Origin: Acholoe squamosa
Lineage: Eukaryota > Annelida > Polychaeta > Phyllodocida > Polynoidae
Length of the DNA stretch: 64,000 bases
Direction of reading: 5' to 3'
Assembly (NCBI GenBank): GCA_949317995.1
Contig: OX439052.1
Span: 44,512,599-44,576,598, forward strand
Shown: piece by piece, positions 52,496 to 61,175 of the stretch
Position numbering within the stretch: the first letter of the stretch is position 1
Layout of the letters: each line of letters begins with the position of its first letter
Program-made: the position numbers and the translations under genes
The notes under the pieces: model-generated
Told to the model about the DNA's origin: nothing
What the model saw: the letters and a program-made list of their open reading frames with translations, nothing else
The model's database searches: none

Positions 52496-53424
52496 TAGAC
52501 TATCGGTCTAAAATGTAAAACCAAAAACACTGTTCCGTATTCAAATTTAACAAGATCTCCTAAGTCATCACAGACAGTTATTTGAATTTCTTGTATTTCA
52601 TTTCTTTTAAGTTTTTTGTAATATGGAGTAACAAAAACTTCTGTTATGTCATCACCAAAGCTTCCTGTGCATCTTATTGTTCTTAAAAGTGGAACTTGTT
52701 TGTTTCCTACTACTTCATTACAAACTATGTTGCTATAAATATAAATATTAGATGCTATGTAATGCAAATTAGGAACCCCACCCGCTATGAAATTTTCATA
52801 TTCATTTGGTCCTAAATTTGATGCTATTTTTTTATATTCTTCAAAATTTTCTAAAGGAGGTCCCATGAAAGACACAGTATTTCCTTCTTTTTTCTCAGCT
52901 TTTTCATGTAAATCTAATCTTAACAAAGAAGACAAATCAGAAGAAAAAGTTACTACGTCTCCTTTTCCTACTTTAAGAATAGGTTTTAAATTTTGTGGTT
53001 CTATTTTCATAAAAGGTTTTCGCTCTTTTTTAAAGAAAACATCATCAGGATAAATATCAATTTTTTCTAAAACAGAATTTATAGTTCCAATAAGGTTATT
53101 AATAGAATTATAATTTCCATAAGGAATTCTTTCTACTATAAACCTTTTCTCCAAGGTAACATCACTTGCAGAATTTGCTATGAACACATTTTTTTTAAAT
53201 TTAAAAAAATTTCTTTCCACTATTATAGTTCTATTTCGTTCTGGTCTTTCAGGAAAATTATACCAAGAAATAGGTATATTAACTTCCACCACTCCAACCT
53301 CCCATTCCCCTTTCAATGTAATAGTTGAAGGTAAATTAACATAATAAGAACTTGTTTTGTTTTCCCTAGAAGGGTGAATAGTATTAGAGGGTAAATTCAC
53401 GTAAAAAGGAGAGGAAATTGACAT
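52495..53424 (-). CDS. Penton-like minor capsid protein
   Basis: A 309-residue protein expected to form the pentameric capsomer at the vertices of the capsid. The N-terminal pattern SSPFYVNLPSNTIHPSREN, then YVNLPSTITLKGEWEVGVVE and VNIPISWYNFPE is characteristic of the single jelly-roll minor capsid proteins of Polintons and adintoviruses, matching their usual 'L..P..L.G.WEV.L.E....W.N' signature. The rest is beta-rich with no further motif. A TTATCTCA element at 53460-53467 lies 36 nt upstream. The stop overlaps the polymerase start by one base, so both may come from a shared message. Confidence 0.85.
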   Translation of the reverse strand: MSISSPFYVNLPSNTIHPSRENKTSSYYVNLPSTITLKGEWEVGVVEVNIPISWYNFPERPERNRTIIVERNFFKFKKNVFIANSASDVTLEKRFIVERIPYGNYNSINNLIGTINSVLEKIDIYPDDVFFKKERKPFMKIEPQNLKPILKVGKGDVVTFSSDLSSLLRLDLHEKAEKKEGNTVSFMGPPLENFEEYKKIASNLGPNEYENFIAGGVPNLHYIASNIYIYSNIVCNEVVGNKQVPLLRTIRCTGSFGDDITEVFVTPYYKKLKRNEIQEIQITVCDDLGDLVKFEYGTVFLVLHFRPIV

Positions 53425-53459
53425 TTCTTTTTTTACTTATATGATATATACTTTTTTGA

Positions 53460-53467
53460 TTATCTCA
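53460..53467 (-). promoter_or_regulatory. TTATCTCA element before penton gene
   Basis: Sense TGAGATAA, 36 nt upstream of the start codon. Confidence 0.6.
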
Positions 53468-53524
53468 AAGAAATTAAACTTGAAAAATATTTATCAATTT
53501 CATAATTGAAAACATTATATAACA

Positions 53525-54433
53525 TCATAACATAACACTGTTATATTTTTCAACATTTTTATTTTCAAGTAAAGCCATTTTAGGTAACTTGTCTTTCTTC
53601 AAAGAAGAGCATGATTCTGATTTTTTTGATAACCATAATAATATATCTTTTTCATACCTATATATTGGCTTCTTTTCAAACCATTTAACATCACAATATT
53701 TACACTTTTTTATTTTATGATTCGTTTTCATAAAGAAAAATTCTAAACATTTTATATGAACAGGTTGCATACAACAATGAATGTAAGTAACATTTGTGCT
53801 GTTAGAAGAAATTATCAGCTCTGAAGAACAAAGTTTACAAAACATATAAAGAATAGACATTTTATGTTCTTTTTTTCTTATTTGATCTCTTATTTTTTTC
53901 TTTAAAGGACTTAAAACATAATCATTAGGATTAACATTCAAGTAATGTTTTTTGTGAGCAGGTTTCATCAATTCTATTACATCTTCAAAATATGAAATTT
54001 CTAAAATAAAACATGAAAAATCCTTTATTCTATAATAAAAATCTGTATATTTTAAAAAAATACAGCACATTTTAATAATTCTAGGCAATAACATGACATC
54101 AGATAAAACAATCTTCATTATTTCTTCTAAAAGATATGAAGACTGAAAGATATCAGAGAAAAAGCATAAAGCTTCTACTCTTATTTCTTTTAAAGATGAA
54201 AATGGCTGAATCAAAGAAAGCGCTGTAAATATATGTTTAGCTTCTCTTACACTCATATAATTCTGAACAGGGAAACTGACATCTATTAAATCATCTATTT
54301 TACCACCAGTGAAAGTCAACATAGCTTCTAAGTAATAAACACGACTTAAAAGCAAACCAACATTAACTTTCATTATCATCTTTATATCAGCAATTTTTTT
54401 TCTGATATAACTTACTGTGAAATCTCTTCTCAA
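53525..54433 (-). CDS. RING-like zinc protein A
   Basis: A 302-residue protein, one of a pair with the gene at 54717-55562. The first 200 residues are helical with no motif. Residues about 200-260 hold a zinc-binding pattern: FCKLCSSE, then HCCMQPVHIKCLEFF, then KKCKYCDVKWFEKKPI (C-x2-C, C-C/H, H-x2-C, C-x2-C). This is the cross-brace spacing of RING-type domains, which often act as ubiquitin ligases. Ligase activity is not shown. The final residues are basic. Alignment with the partner gene is clear only in the zinc region and the YCDVKW/CGMKW-type end, so the pair is old. Confidence 0.65.
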   Translation of the reverse strand: MRRDFTVSYIRKKIADIKMIMKVNVGLLLSRVYYLEAMLTFTGGKIDDLIDVSFPVQNYMSVREAKHIFTALSLIQPFSSLKEIRVEALCFFSDIFQSSYLLEEIMKIVLSDVMLLPRIIKMCCIFLKYTDFYYRIKDFSCFILEISYFEDVIELMKPAHKKHYLNVNPNDYVLSPLKKKIRDQIRKKEHKMSILYMFCKLCSSELIISSNSTNVTYIHCCMQPVHIKCLEFFFMKTNHKIKKCKYCDVKWFEKKPIYRYEKDILLWLSKKSESCSSLKKDKLPKMALLENKNVEKYNSVML

Positions 54434-54716
54434 AACTTGACACTTTATTATATCTACTCAATAACTTACAATAAATCCTCTTTATTTCAATCCAACAACA
54501 AATATGGTAAAGGCATATTATCTTCAATAGACTTTATATATCAAAACTTGTTTGATAAATATGGTACAGAATGTTCTGTTTTAAGGTTCTTAACCTGAAA
54601 TGTCACAGTGCCTAACTAAACACCGAACTTACAGGTTATATACTCTTATGTGATAAAGGATACCTGTTAGAAGTTATCACATAGTAGTTTTTTTACATCC
54701 TTATATTTCTTAAACT

Positions 54717-55562
54717 TTAATAATAATGTAATGCATTTTTTATAGTTTTTTTTCTTAAGCTTCTGAATTTTTTTCTTAGCCATGAACAAAATTCAGGACT
54801 ACATATTGGTTTTGCTTTTTTCCATTTCATGCCACAATCATAACATGCTATACCTTTCCGATAATGAGTACTGTATGAAGCAAACTTAAAACTACTGTAA
54901 CATTTATAATTAACTGGACAAGCACAACACAGCATATATGTTACTTTTAATGTTCTAATTTTTTTATTTTTATCAAAAGTATGGTATTTCCCACACCCTC
55001 CGCAGCAAAACTTAACAATTTCTGCATTAAGGTCTAAATCTTGTAACATATCAGTTATTTTATTTTGTAGTTCATTATCCGAATAACAAAGATAATCACA
55101 ATAAGCAAATATGCTGTGTTTTGTACAAAGCAAATCGTCTAATATGTCAGAACGATTAACTTTTAGAAGATCTGAAGCAAACCAAAATAATTTTCTACTG
55201 CTTACATGAAACATAGTTCCGCAATAAACATAAACTTTCAATGCTTTCCCTATTTCTTTGATTTTTTTCGTAGTCCTTTGATATATATAATTAAACAAAA
55301 AATCTGACTGAAAAAAAGAAGCAAAAAATGCTAAGGACTCTATGTTTTTGATTTCATTAAAACGTTCATAACAAGCTTTTTTTGATGAAATATTTAAGAA
55401 GGAAATGTATAAAAAACATTTCGATACAGATAATAATGAATGTGCAGGTATTTCAATGTTTAATTTTTCCATCAAAGGTTCACGATAAAAATTGAAATAG
55501 TTTTTAAAGTATAAACTTCTTAATGAAAGTAAAAAAAAGTTCAAGTAGAGTTGCTTTTCCAT
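54717..55562 (-). CDS. RING-like zinc protein B
   Basis: A 281-residue protein, paralogue of the gene at 53525-54433. The helical N-terminal 180 residues include a Cys/aromatic-rich YVYCGTMFHVSSRKLFWFAS segment. The C-terminal zinc region reads FCCGGCGKYH, LCCACPVNYKC and GIACYDCGMKWKKAKPI, giving the same C-x2-C ... C-C ... C ... C-x2-C order as its partner, but with Tyr at the RING His position. Both end in a short helix with LWLS- or WLR-like residues. The pattern of divergence suggests gene duplication inside the virus. Host-factor binding or ubiquitin transfer is possible; no direct evidence. Confidence 0.65.
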   Translation of the reverse strand: MEKQLYLNFFLLSLRSLYFKNYFNFYREPLMEKLNIEIPAHSLLSVSKCFLYISFLNISSKKACYERFNEIKNIESLAFFASFFQSDFLFNYIYQRTTKKIKEIGKALKVYVYCGTMFHVSSRKLFWFASDLLKVNRSDILDDLLCTKHSIFAYCDYLCYSDNELQNKITDMLQDLDLNAEIVKFCCGGCGKYHTFDKNKKIRTLKVTYMLCCACPVNYKCYSSFKFASYSTHYRKGIACYDCGMKWKKAKPICSPEFCSWLRKKFRSLRKKTIKNALHYY

Positions 55563-55740
55563 CTTGAACCTATAAAAACAAGACGGATTATTTTAAGATA
55601 TAAAACAAACATTGAAATTCTTGTATGACATTTTCATACTACATATTTATGATATAGGCTGCACACATGTTCAAATATAACATCATATAAACATTAAAGT
55701 AACTTTTCTTGAAGCTTATGTTTTATTTCTTGTGAATTTT

Positions 55741-56697
55741 TTAATCCAAATGTGTTGACGAAATATGCTGAATCAAAAGGAGAGGGGAGCCAAAAAGTTT
55801 CAAGCAATAACGGCATGACATCATGCTCTTTTTCTGTGCAGTGAAATATACTCCCCCTCCAAAGAACAGCTCGTCAGTGCATGTTTCACAAGTGATTTTT
55901 TTACATATTTTTGTTCTTGTTTTTGCAGGAACTTTCGTCATCAGCTTCAAGAAAAAAGATCCTGTCTCTGTGTCTTTCTTTTGAGGGAAGACGACAGAAA
56001 CAGGCAAGCGAGACAGAATTAAACGTTGAAGGTAGTCTCTCGTATTAGCCTGTTGTATAGAATCAGAAAAAGGCTCAGTGACATTGACAACTTTGGCTGA
56101 ACTTTTATCAGGAAGAGTGATGTTGTTGTCGTCTTTCACGACAACTTCACTAGGAACTAAGTCACTGTCTTGGAGAACAGCTACTTCTTCACCAGCAACA
56201 TTAACTTCGTTACTGTCAATGATTTCGTCCTTGTCCCCTTCGAGAATAACTTCAACTTCACGATGACTGTAGTGGTCATTGTTGTCTTCAATACCACCAA
56301 TTTCCTCATAGTCAACGTGAAGTTCATTGTTATCTTCTAAGGAGACAACTTCATTCACAACTTGATAGTCATCTTTTGACAACTCAAGTCCAGAAATCTG
56401 AATAGCTTCGTCTAGTAAATCTGAAGAAGCTGGACCATAGTCGCTTTTGCAAAGCTCAGAAAGTTTTTTTTTCTTTACTAATGGAGGCATAACCTCCAGA
56501 TCTTCTTCTTTTGATATCATTCTTTTAGTAGGATAAGCTCGACTCGGTCTTACAAGAAGAGGCATTTCCTCTTCAGGCTTCTGAAGAGAAGATGTTTCTT
56601 GTACATCATGAACATTTTTAGCAAATTTTGTTCCTTGAAAAAATTGGTTGTTTAACTTGGACAAAATAGGTTCTGGCTCTTGGTTTTCACGTTCCAT
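55741..56697 (-). CDS. Acidic protein with C-terminal zinc finger
   Basis: A 318-residue protein. Residues about 1-210 are acidic and disordered, with many Asp, Glu and Val (VSLEDNNELHVDYEEIGGIE). Residues about 270-318 hold two Cys pairs (CETCTDE, CRYCLKLF) and a His pair (QHISSTH), a C2H2-type finger that may bind nucleic acid. In the sense direction the start codon is immediately preceded by a pyrimidine-rich TTATTACCTACAG, a perfect-looking 3' splice site, so this gene probably uses a spliced leader. Its codon use looks less AT-rich than neighbouring viral genes. The family is not recognised; a regulator is plausible. Confidence 0.65.
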   Translation of the reverse strand: MERENQEPEPILSKLNNQFFQGTKFAKNVHDVQETSSLQKPEEEMPLLVRPSRAYPTKRMISKEEDLEVMPPLVKKKKLSELCKSDYGPASSDLLDEAIQISGLELSKDDYQVVNEVVSLEDNNELHVDYEEIGGIEDNNDHYSHREVEVILEGDKDEIIDSNEVNVAGEEVAVLQDSDLVPSEVVVKDDNNITLPDKSSAKVVNVTEPFSDSIQQANTRDYLQRLILSRLPVSVVFPQKKDTETGSFFLKLMTKVPAKTRTKICKKITCETCTDELFFGGGVYFTAQKKSMMSCRYCLKLFGSPLLLIQHISSTHLD

Positions 56698-56809
56698 CTG
56701 TAGGTAATAAATAAAATAAAATTCATAACTAAAATTTTAAGTCAAAAAGTTAAGTATAAAAAAATAAAATGTCACTCAAACATTATGCTAAGCAACTTTT
56801 ATATAATAT

Positions 56810-57880
56810 TTATTTCATTATTTTTAATTTTTTTGGTTTACAATTTTTAGGACCTCTTCTGTCTTTAGTACACCTGAGAATAGCTGCAGAACAATGTTGC
56901 GGACATTTGGCACATTTCTCTATATTTTCAGGTAACATATTAGTTTGTAAGACAATTAAATGCTTATATATTCTATCACATACTTTAATAGAAGATTCTA
57001 AGTTAGCCCTACACTGTTCTAGCTGTTCTTTAAATAAGTTAGCAAAAGGTGAAAACTCTCGTAACGAATTTACTTTATCATCTACATCTATATCTATTTT
57101 TTTCTCATGCTTCATTTCTTCATTTTTTTTAAATTTTTTATTCGTTAAACCCTGCTCTTCACTATCTGAATCGCTCTCAGACAATTCTAAATCTTCTTTT
57201 AAAAAATTAAATTCAGGATCAGAAGAAGTATCTTGAGAAACGCTTCGTTTAGGTTTAACAGATTTAGATTTTCTCTTTTTTCTTTCTATGTCTAAAGATT
57301 TCGAATCATTATCCTCATTTTCACTAGAATCTGACAAATTCTCTTCACTGAAAACATTATCAGAAGCTGGTAATATTTTTTTATTCTTTTTTCTTTTCTT
57401 AGTCTCTACATATTCTTTCACTTCCTCGTTCTCAGAATCAAAAAAAATAGAAACAGGTTTGCTTCTCATATTTTCAGAAGGAAAAAAATCTACACTTTGA
57501 TTTTTTGTGTGAAAAGTTATATTAAGATTCAAAACTTCTGAAATACATTCTAACAATACACTATGAGAAGAAATAAGGTCTAAAAGAATTTTTTCTTTCT
57601 CTTGATTTATACAAAATTCATACTCTTTTTTGTAGGCTTCTTCTTTTTTTAACAGAGACAAAAGAAAAAACCAAGTCTCATCTTTCATTAGATCAAATAT
57701 TTTCTCTTTTGATATAAAAGACTCTTGCTTCTTCCTTTTAATATATTTTAAAATGTAATACAAACAATGTTTCTCTTTAAGCTTAATTTCATTCCAGTAA
57801 ACTCTGTTAAATTCATTATTTTGACTTAAAATAAAAAATATTGTTAAAAGAATTTCTGAAATCAATTTAATTTCTTTCAT
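56810..57880 (-). CDS. Charged hypothetical protein with C-terminal Cys cluster
   Basis: A 356-residue protein. The first 130 residues are helical (KEIKLISEILLTIFFILSQN start). The middle, about residues 140-240, is a long stretch of alternating acidic Ser/Glu and basic Lys blocks (SDSSENEDNDSKS, RKKRKSKSVKPKR). The C-terminal end has a Cys-rich patch (CAKCPQHCSAAILRC and KNCKPKK) that may bind zinc. No family recognised. A TTATCTCA element at 57926-57933 lies 46 nt upstream inside the neighbouring gene, which overlaps this one by 14 bases. It may be a nuclear regulatory protein; that is inferred from composition only. Confidence 0.6.
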   Translation of the reverse strand: MKEIKLISEILLTIFFILSQNNEFNRVYWNEIKLKEKHCLYYILKYIKRKKQESFISKEKIFDLMKDETWFFLLSLLKKEEAYKKEYEFCINQEKEKILLDLISSHSVLLECISEVLNLNITFHTKNQSVDFFPSENMRSKPVSIFFDSENEEVKEYVETKKRKKNKKILPASDNVFSEENLSDSSENEDNDSKSLDIERKKRKSKSVKPKRSVSQDTSSDPEFNFLKEDLELSESDSDSEEQGLTNKKFKKNEEMKHEKKIDIDVDDKVNSLREFSPFANLFKEQLEQCRANLESSIKVCDRIYKHLIVLQTNMLPENIEKCAKCPQHCSAAILRCTKDRRGPKNCKPKKLKIMK

Positions 57881-58562
57881 TTTTATTATCTGACTTTTCC
57901 TTTATTATTTCGTCTAACACAAGTTTTATCTCAGAACATAAAAATAAAAAAATATTACAATCTTTAGTTATACAATTCCCTTTGAAATTATAACCTAAAG
58001 TAAAAGTAATATCTTTATTTGAAATTCTTATGACAGAAACATTGTTCACATTATAATCTTTTAATCCTTCATAATTTACCCAAACAGATTCATATGTGTT
58101 AGACTCCTTTAATTTATATGAATATTTGTCTTTAAAATGAAATCGTATTTTTAAAAGAAATTCTATGACTTTAATATTGTTATTTTTTATGTCAATTTCT
58201 ACACTTATTTGGATATTTAATAATGATACTTTAATTTTATTGTAATTTATTAAAGAAAAATGATTCCAAAAGTTTGAACAAAAAAAGGAAATAAACTTTT
58301 TAATGTTGCTTACAATAAAGTTAAAATCATTTCTTAAAAATATATAACAACACCCATTTTTGGTAAATTTTAAAGAAAAATCTTTTTTTAAAATAACAAT
58401 AGAACCTCTATATTTAGAAATTTTCCCCTGCAGCTGATATAAATTCTCTATGTCTAACTTAGCACAAGGGTACGTTCTAGCTATTAAAACAATATTATTA
58501 GTGTAATACTGAATTGACATAAGAATTAAAACCAAAAAATATGCAAACCAATTAGATAACAC
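57867..58562 (-). CDS. Hypothetical protein, possibly with a two-lobed beta/alpha fold
   Basis: A 231-residue protein. The N-terminus is hydrophobic (WFAYFLVLILMSI); an internal Met at MSIQYY may be the real start. Two similar halves are faintly visible: each has a strand with NIVLI/KVSLL, a following I-rich strand, and later a Cys/Gly turn before long hydrophobic strands (NGCCYIFLRN, GNCITKDCNIFLF). A duplicated saddle such as in TATA-binding protein is one idea (AKLDIENLYQLQGKISKYRG recalls the TBP 'CKLDLK.IA..' strand), but it is weak. It overlaps the next gene by 14 bases. Otherwise unknown. Confidence 0.5.
   Translation of the reverse strand: MLSNWFAYFLVLILMSIQYYTNNIVLIARTYPCAKLDIENLYQLQGKISKYRGSIVILKKDFSLKFTKNGCCYIFLRNDFNFIVSNIKKFISFFCSNFWNHFSLINYNKIKVSLLNIQISVEIDIKNNNIKVIEFLLKIRFHFKDKYSYKLKESNTYESVWVNYEGLKDYNVNNVSVIRISNKDITFTLGYNFKGNCITKDCNIFLFLCSEIKLVLDEIIKEKSDNKNERN
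57926..57933 (-). promoter_or_regulatory. TTATCTCA element before 356-residue gene
   Basis: Sense TGAGATAA, 46 nt upstream of the start codon and inside the overlapping upstream gene. Confidence 0.45.
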
Positions 58563-58891
58563 CGAAAGAATGATATATTATACCATAATAGAAGCAAGCC
58601 AGCTATATAATTTTTTGAATAACTAAATAAACAAGACAACTGAAGCACGTTAACTGAATGACTGATACAAGCTAACTAAATAAAAGCAAGTAAGCAAATA
58701 AATAAAATAAAATAATAACCTTATCCAAATTTAATCAGCAATCTTGATGTTGCTAGCAGATCCTCGTCCTAAATGAACTGTGAATAACCTTGTTAATACA
58801 GTAAACTGTAAACGACCTCGATGTTAGAGCAAACTGCAGACGACCTTGATGTTACACAGACTAAACGACCTTGATGCTGCTGAGTCCTTAA

Positions 58892-59728
58892 TCAAAAATA
58901 AGAAGACAGCACAAGACGTCTATCTGAAAAGAAAAAAGACACTTAATTTCTTTAAATTATCAGCATTTTATCATTTCATATATAATCAGTTTCATGTCAT
59001 CATCTAATTATCGTTATTTTTTCAATATGATATATATAAATTAATCAGTTTCATATCTTCATCTTGTTATTATTTTAATCAGTTTCATATCTTCATCTTG
59101 TTATTATAAAACATTATAAATAGTAATTATAATGTTTTTTCAATATAATCTTTTAATAATAATCTCATTTAGATTAAATTTTACATTATAAACTCATTTA
59201 GATTAAATTTTAATGTAAAATATAAATAACAATTCGTCTTATCTATGACTAAAATCCAAAACAAAAGAAATTTACCTTTGCTTTTTACAGTAAAACTTTC
59301 TGACTCAAGTTCAGTAAGATCACTCTCGGATTGAGTTTGGATTAAGTATTGATCTGAAAAATAACATTTCATAAAATCTTTAATATATAACTCGAGTTCA
59401 GCAAGGTCATTCTTAAATTATTGAGTAAAGTATTAACCTGAAAAAATAAATTTTTATTGAGAAGATTAAAACTAAATCTTCTTAAACTTAAAACATTATT
59501 ATTAGAACTTGGTTTTATATTCAAATAAAAAAGTATTTTTCTTTTTTATTTAGTAACAAAGAATAGGTTAATAAATTTACCTCTGTGTACGTAGAAAATA
59601 TCACGGAACAGATAATTAATTATCAATCTCGTACGGGTCAATAATCTCTGACACGCCTGTATATTTTGCCTTGCTAGTTGTCCTCCTCTATGTTCCTCGT
59701 AGTTAGACACAGAGTTTCCTCCACTCAT
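58892..59728 (-). CDS. Spliced small protein at the right end of the viral cluster
   Basis: Three exons on the minus strand can be joined in frame. Exon A (59733-59581) carries the ATG at 59728 and the start MSGGNSVSNYEEHRGG. Exon B (59353-59276, 78 bp) codes for an acidic Glu/Ser-rich segment. Exon C begins at 58923 and reaches a stop at 58892-58894. Donors read AG/GTAAAT and acceptors TTTCAG/AT. All joins are phase 1, and exon B is a multiple of three, so it could be skipped. The predicted protein has about 86 residues and no recognised domain. An extra acceptor at 59438 would give an early stop. The rest of the cluster appears intronless, so this gene stands out. Confidence 0.5.
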
Positions 59729-59984
59729 GATACACTAAAACAAAAAAAATAGGAATTCTTTAAAGTAAACTAAGCTCATTAAAGTTCATTTACTAAGTAT
59801 ATTTACTATGGCTGATTTATAGGAAGAGCGCCATTGTGATGTGATATTTATTGACGTTTCAAACATCAACATCGTTAATTGAACAGGGTCTATTTTTTTA
59901 AAAGCAGTAAGTAAAAGCATTCAGTTTTTCACTACAGTTTTCGCACAAACACACCAAATAACTATATTTAGTTTGTGACTGTAG

Positions 59985-60820
59985 TTTTTACTCGAACACT
60001 ATAAAATAATTTATTTTTACTCTAACGCATAAAAAAACTTGAAACTATAGTTTCTTCTTCAACGCATAAAATTTAAAGTTTGACATTTTAGTTTTTACTC
60101 GAAAGCGTTAAGTTAAAAAAGGTCTAACTATATAAATCACCTACCTTACAGTTTTCCTTTTCCTAGGTTTGTTATAAGCTGTAGCGTTTTACATGCTCCT
60201 CTCCTGTTCTGCTTTTATCTGAAAAGAAAAATTTAATTCATTATTAAATATCCACTCGAACACAACTAATTTCAATATTCAGTTTATTACAGTTTTCACT
60301 TGAACGCATCAGTTCAGTTTATTACTACAGTTTTCACTCGAACGCATCAGTTCAGTTTATTACTACAGTTTTCACTCGAACGCATCAGACAATTTCCACT
60401 CGAACGCATCAGGCAATTTCCACTCGAATGCTTTTACTTAAATGATCTAACACACCTTCAACAAAAGCAATAAGATATTATTTCAATCTCTATTCGAACG
60501 CAACAACCTTCCAGCTCATAACCTTATTTTTCACTTGAACGCGAAACATAAAATTACTTAGTATGTTAGTTTTTTCCTCGAACACAATAAGTCATTACGC
60601 ATGCGTCACTCTCTTATAACAAAATGGCTGACTATACCTTCCGCTTTAGGTAAAACCATCTTTAGCAGCAGTGTTTTCTCCGAGAAATCATACTTTTAAG
60701 CCCTATCTAGACCTTTCTGATTTATTGTCTTATTCTATGAAAAACATAAAGAATACCATACTTTTGTATATCAAAAATATGCCATAGTTCTAGAGAAAAA
60801 TGTATTTTCCGAACGCATAT
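59985..60820. repeat. Array of ACTCGAACGCAT motifs
   Basis: About 15 diverged copies of (T)TTTC(A/C)ACTCGAACGCAT occur in 850 bp, for example near 60018, 60295, 60331, 60369, 60391, 60487 and 60529. The run 60287-60410 is a short true tandem (about 37-bp unit). No gene lies here. The array covers the introns and leader of the spliced gene on the left, so a regulatory role, such as a multi-site enhancer, is plausible. Confidence 0.75.
60145..60218 (-). other. Probable non-coding leader exon
   Basis: Minus-strand exon with acceptor CTTTTCAG (ending at 60219) and donor TAAG/GTAGGT (after 60145). It contains a minimal ATG-TAA (start directly followed by stop) near 60194. A further donor CTAG/GTAAAT after 60860 could end an upstream leader exon. 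Together with exon A at 59733 this makes a plausible spliced 5' UTR. Confidence 0.4.
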
Positions 60821-60949
60821 TCCGCAATCGAAAACAAAATACTTCTTACAAAAATTTACCTAGCCTTATGTTTCTTAGTTAATCCGTTAGATGTCTCTTT
60901 CTGTTTCTACCGTGTCTAATGAAATACTTTTGGTTCCTCTACTCCTGTC

Positions 60950-61175
60950 GTGTCTCATCAAATGTTTATGGTTCCGCTATGTGTTTTTTTCTACCCGATG
61001 AGGGTTCAAGGGCAGTACCGCTTTATCAAGGATGAGGGTTAAATTGCACATAAATTTGAAAGACATTTAAAAGAAATCATCTGAATTTAAGGAAAATACA
61101 TTTCAAATGAAAACTCTAGTGAAAGCCGAGAAGAGAATCTCAGGAAAATGAAATATTTATAAGGTGGTATAACGT
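60950..61175 (+). repeat. Dispersed repeat, diverged third copy; candidate right terminal repeat
   Basis: Shares TGTCTCATCAAAT, a following TTTATGGTTCCGCT-like stretch, CATCTGAA and GGTGGTATAACGTCCGTCC with 2945-3225, and is inverted relative to 34260-34503. It is clearly more diverged and AT-shifted than the other two. It lies just outside the last minus-strand viral exons. Confidence 0.5.

Noticed and set aside
35406..58562. Nucleocytoplasmic large DNA virus or herpesvirus fragment
   Set aside because: The protein-primed polymerase, retroviral-type integrase and the adenovirus-like virion set together define a Polinton/adintovirus-type element, even though dUTPase, PC4-like and RING-like genes also occur in larger viruses.
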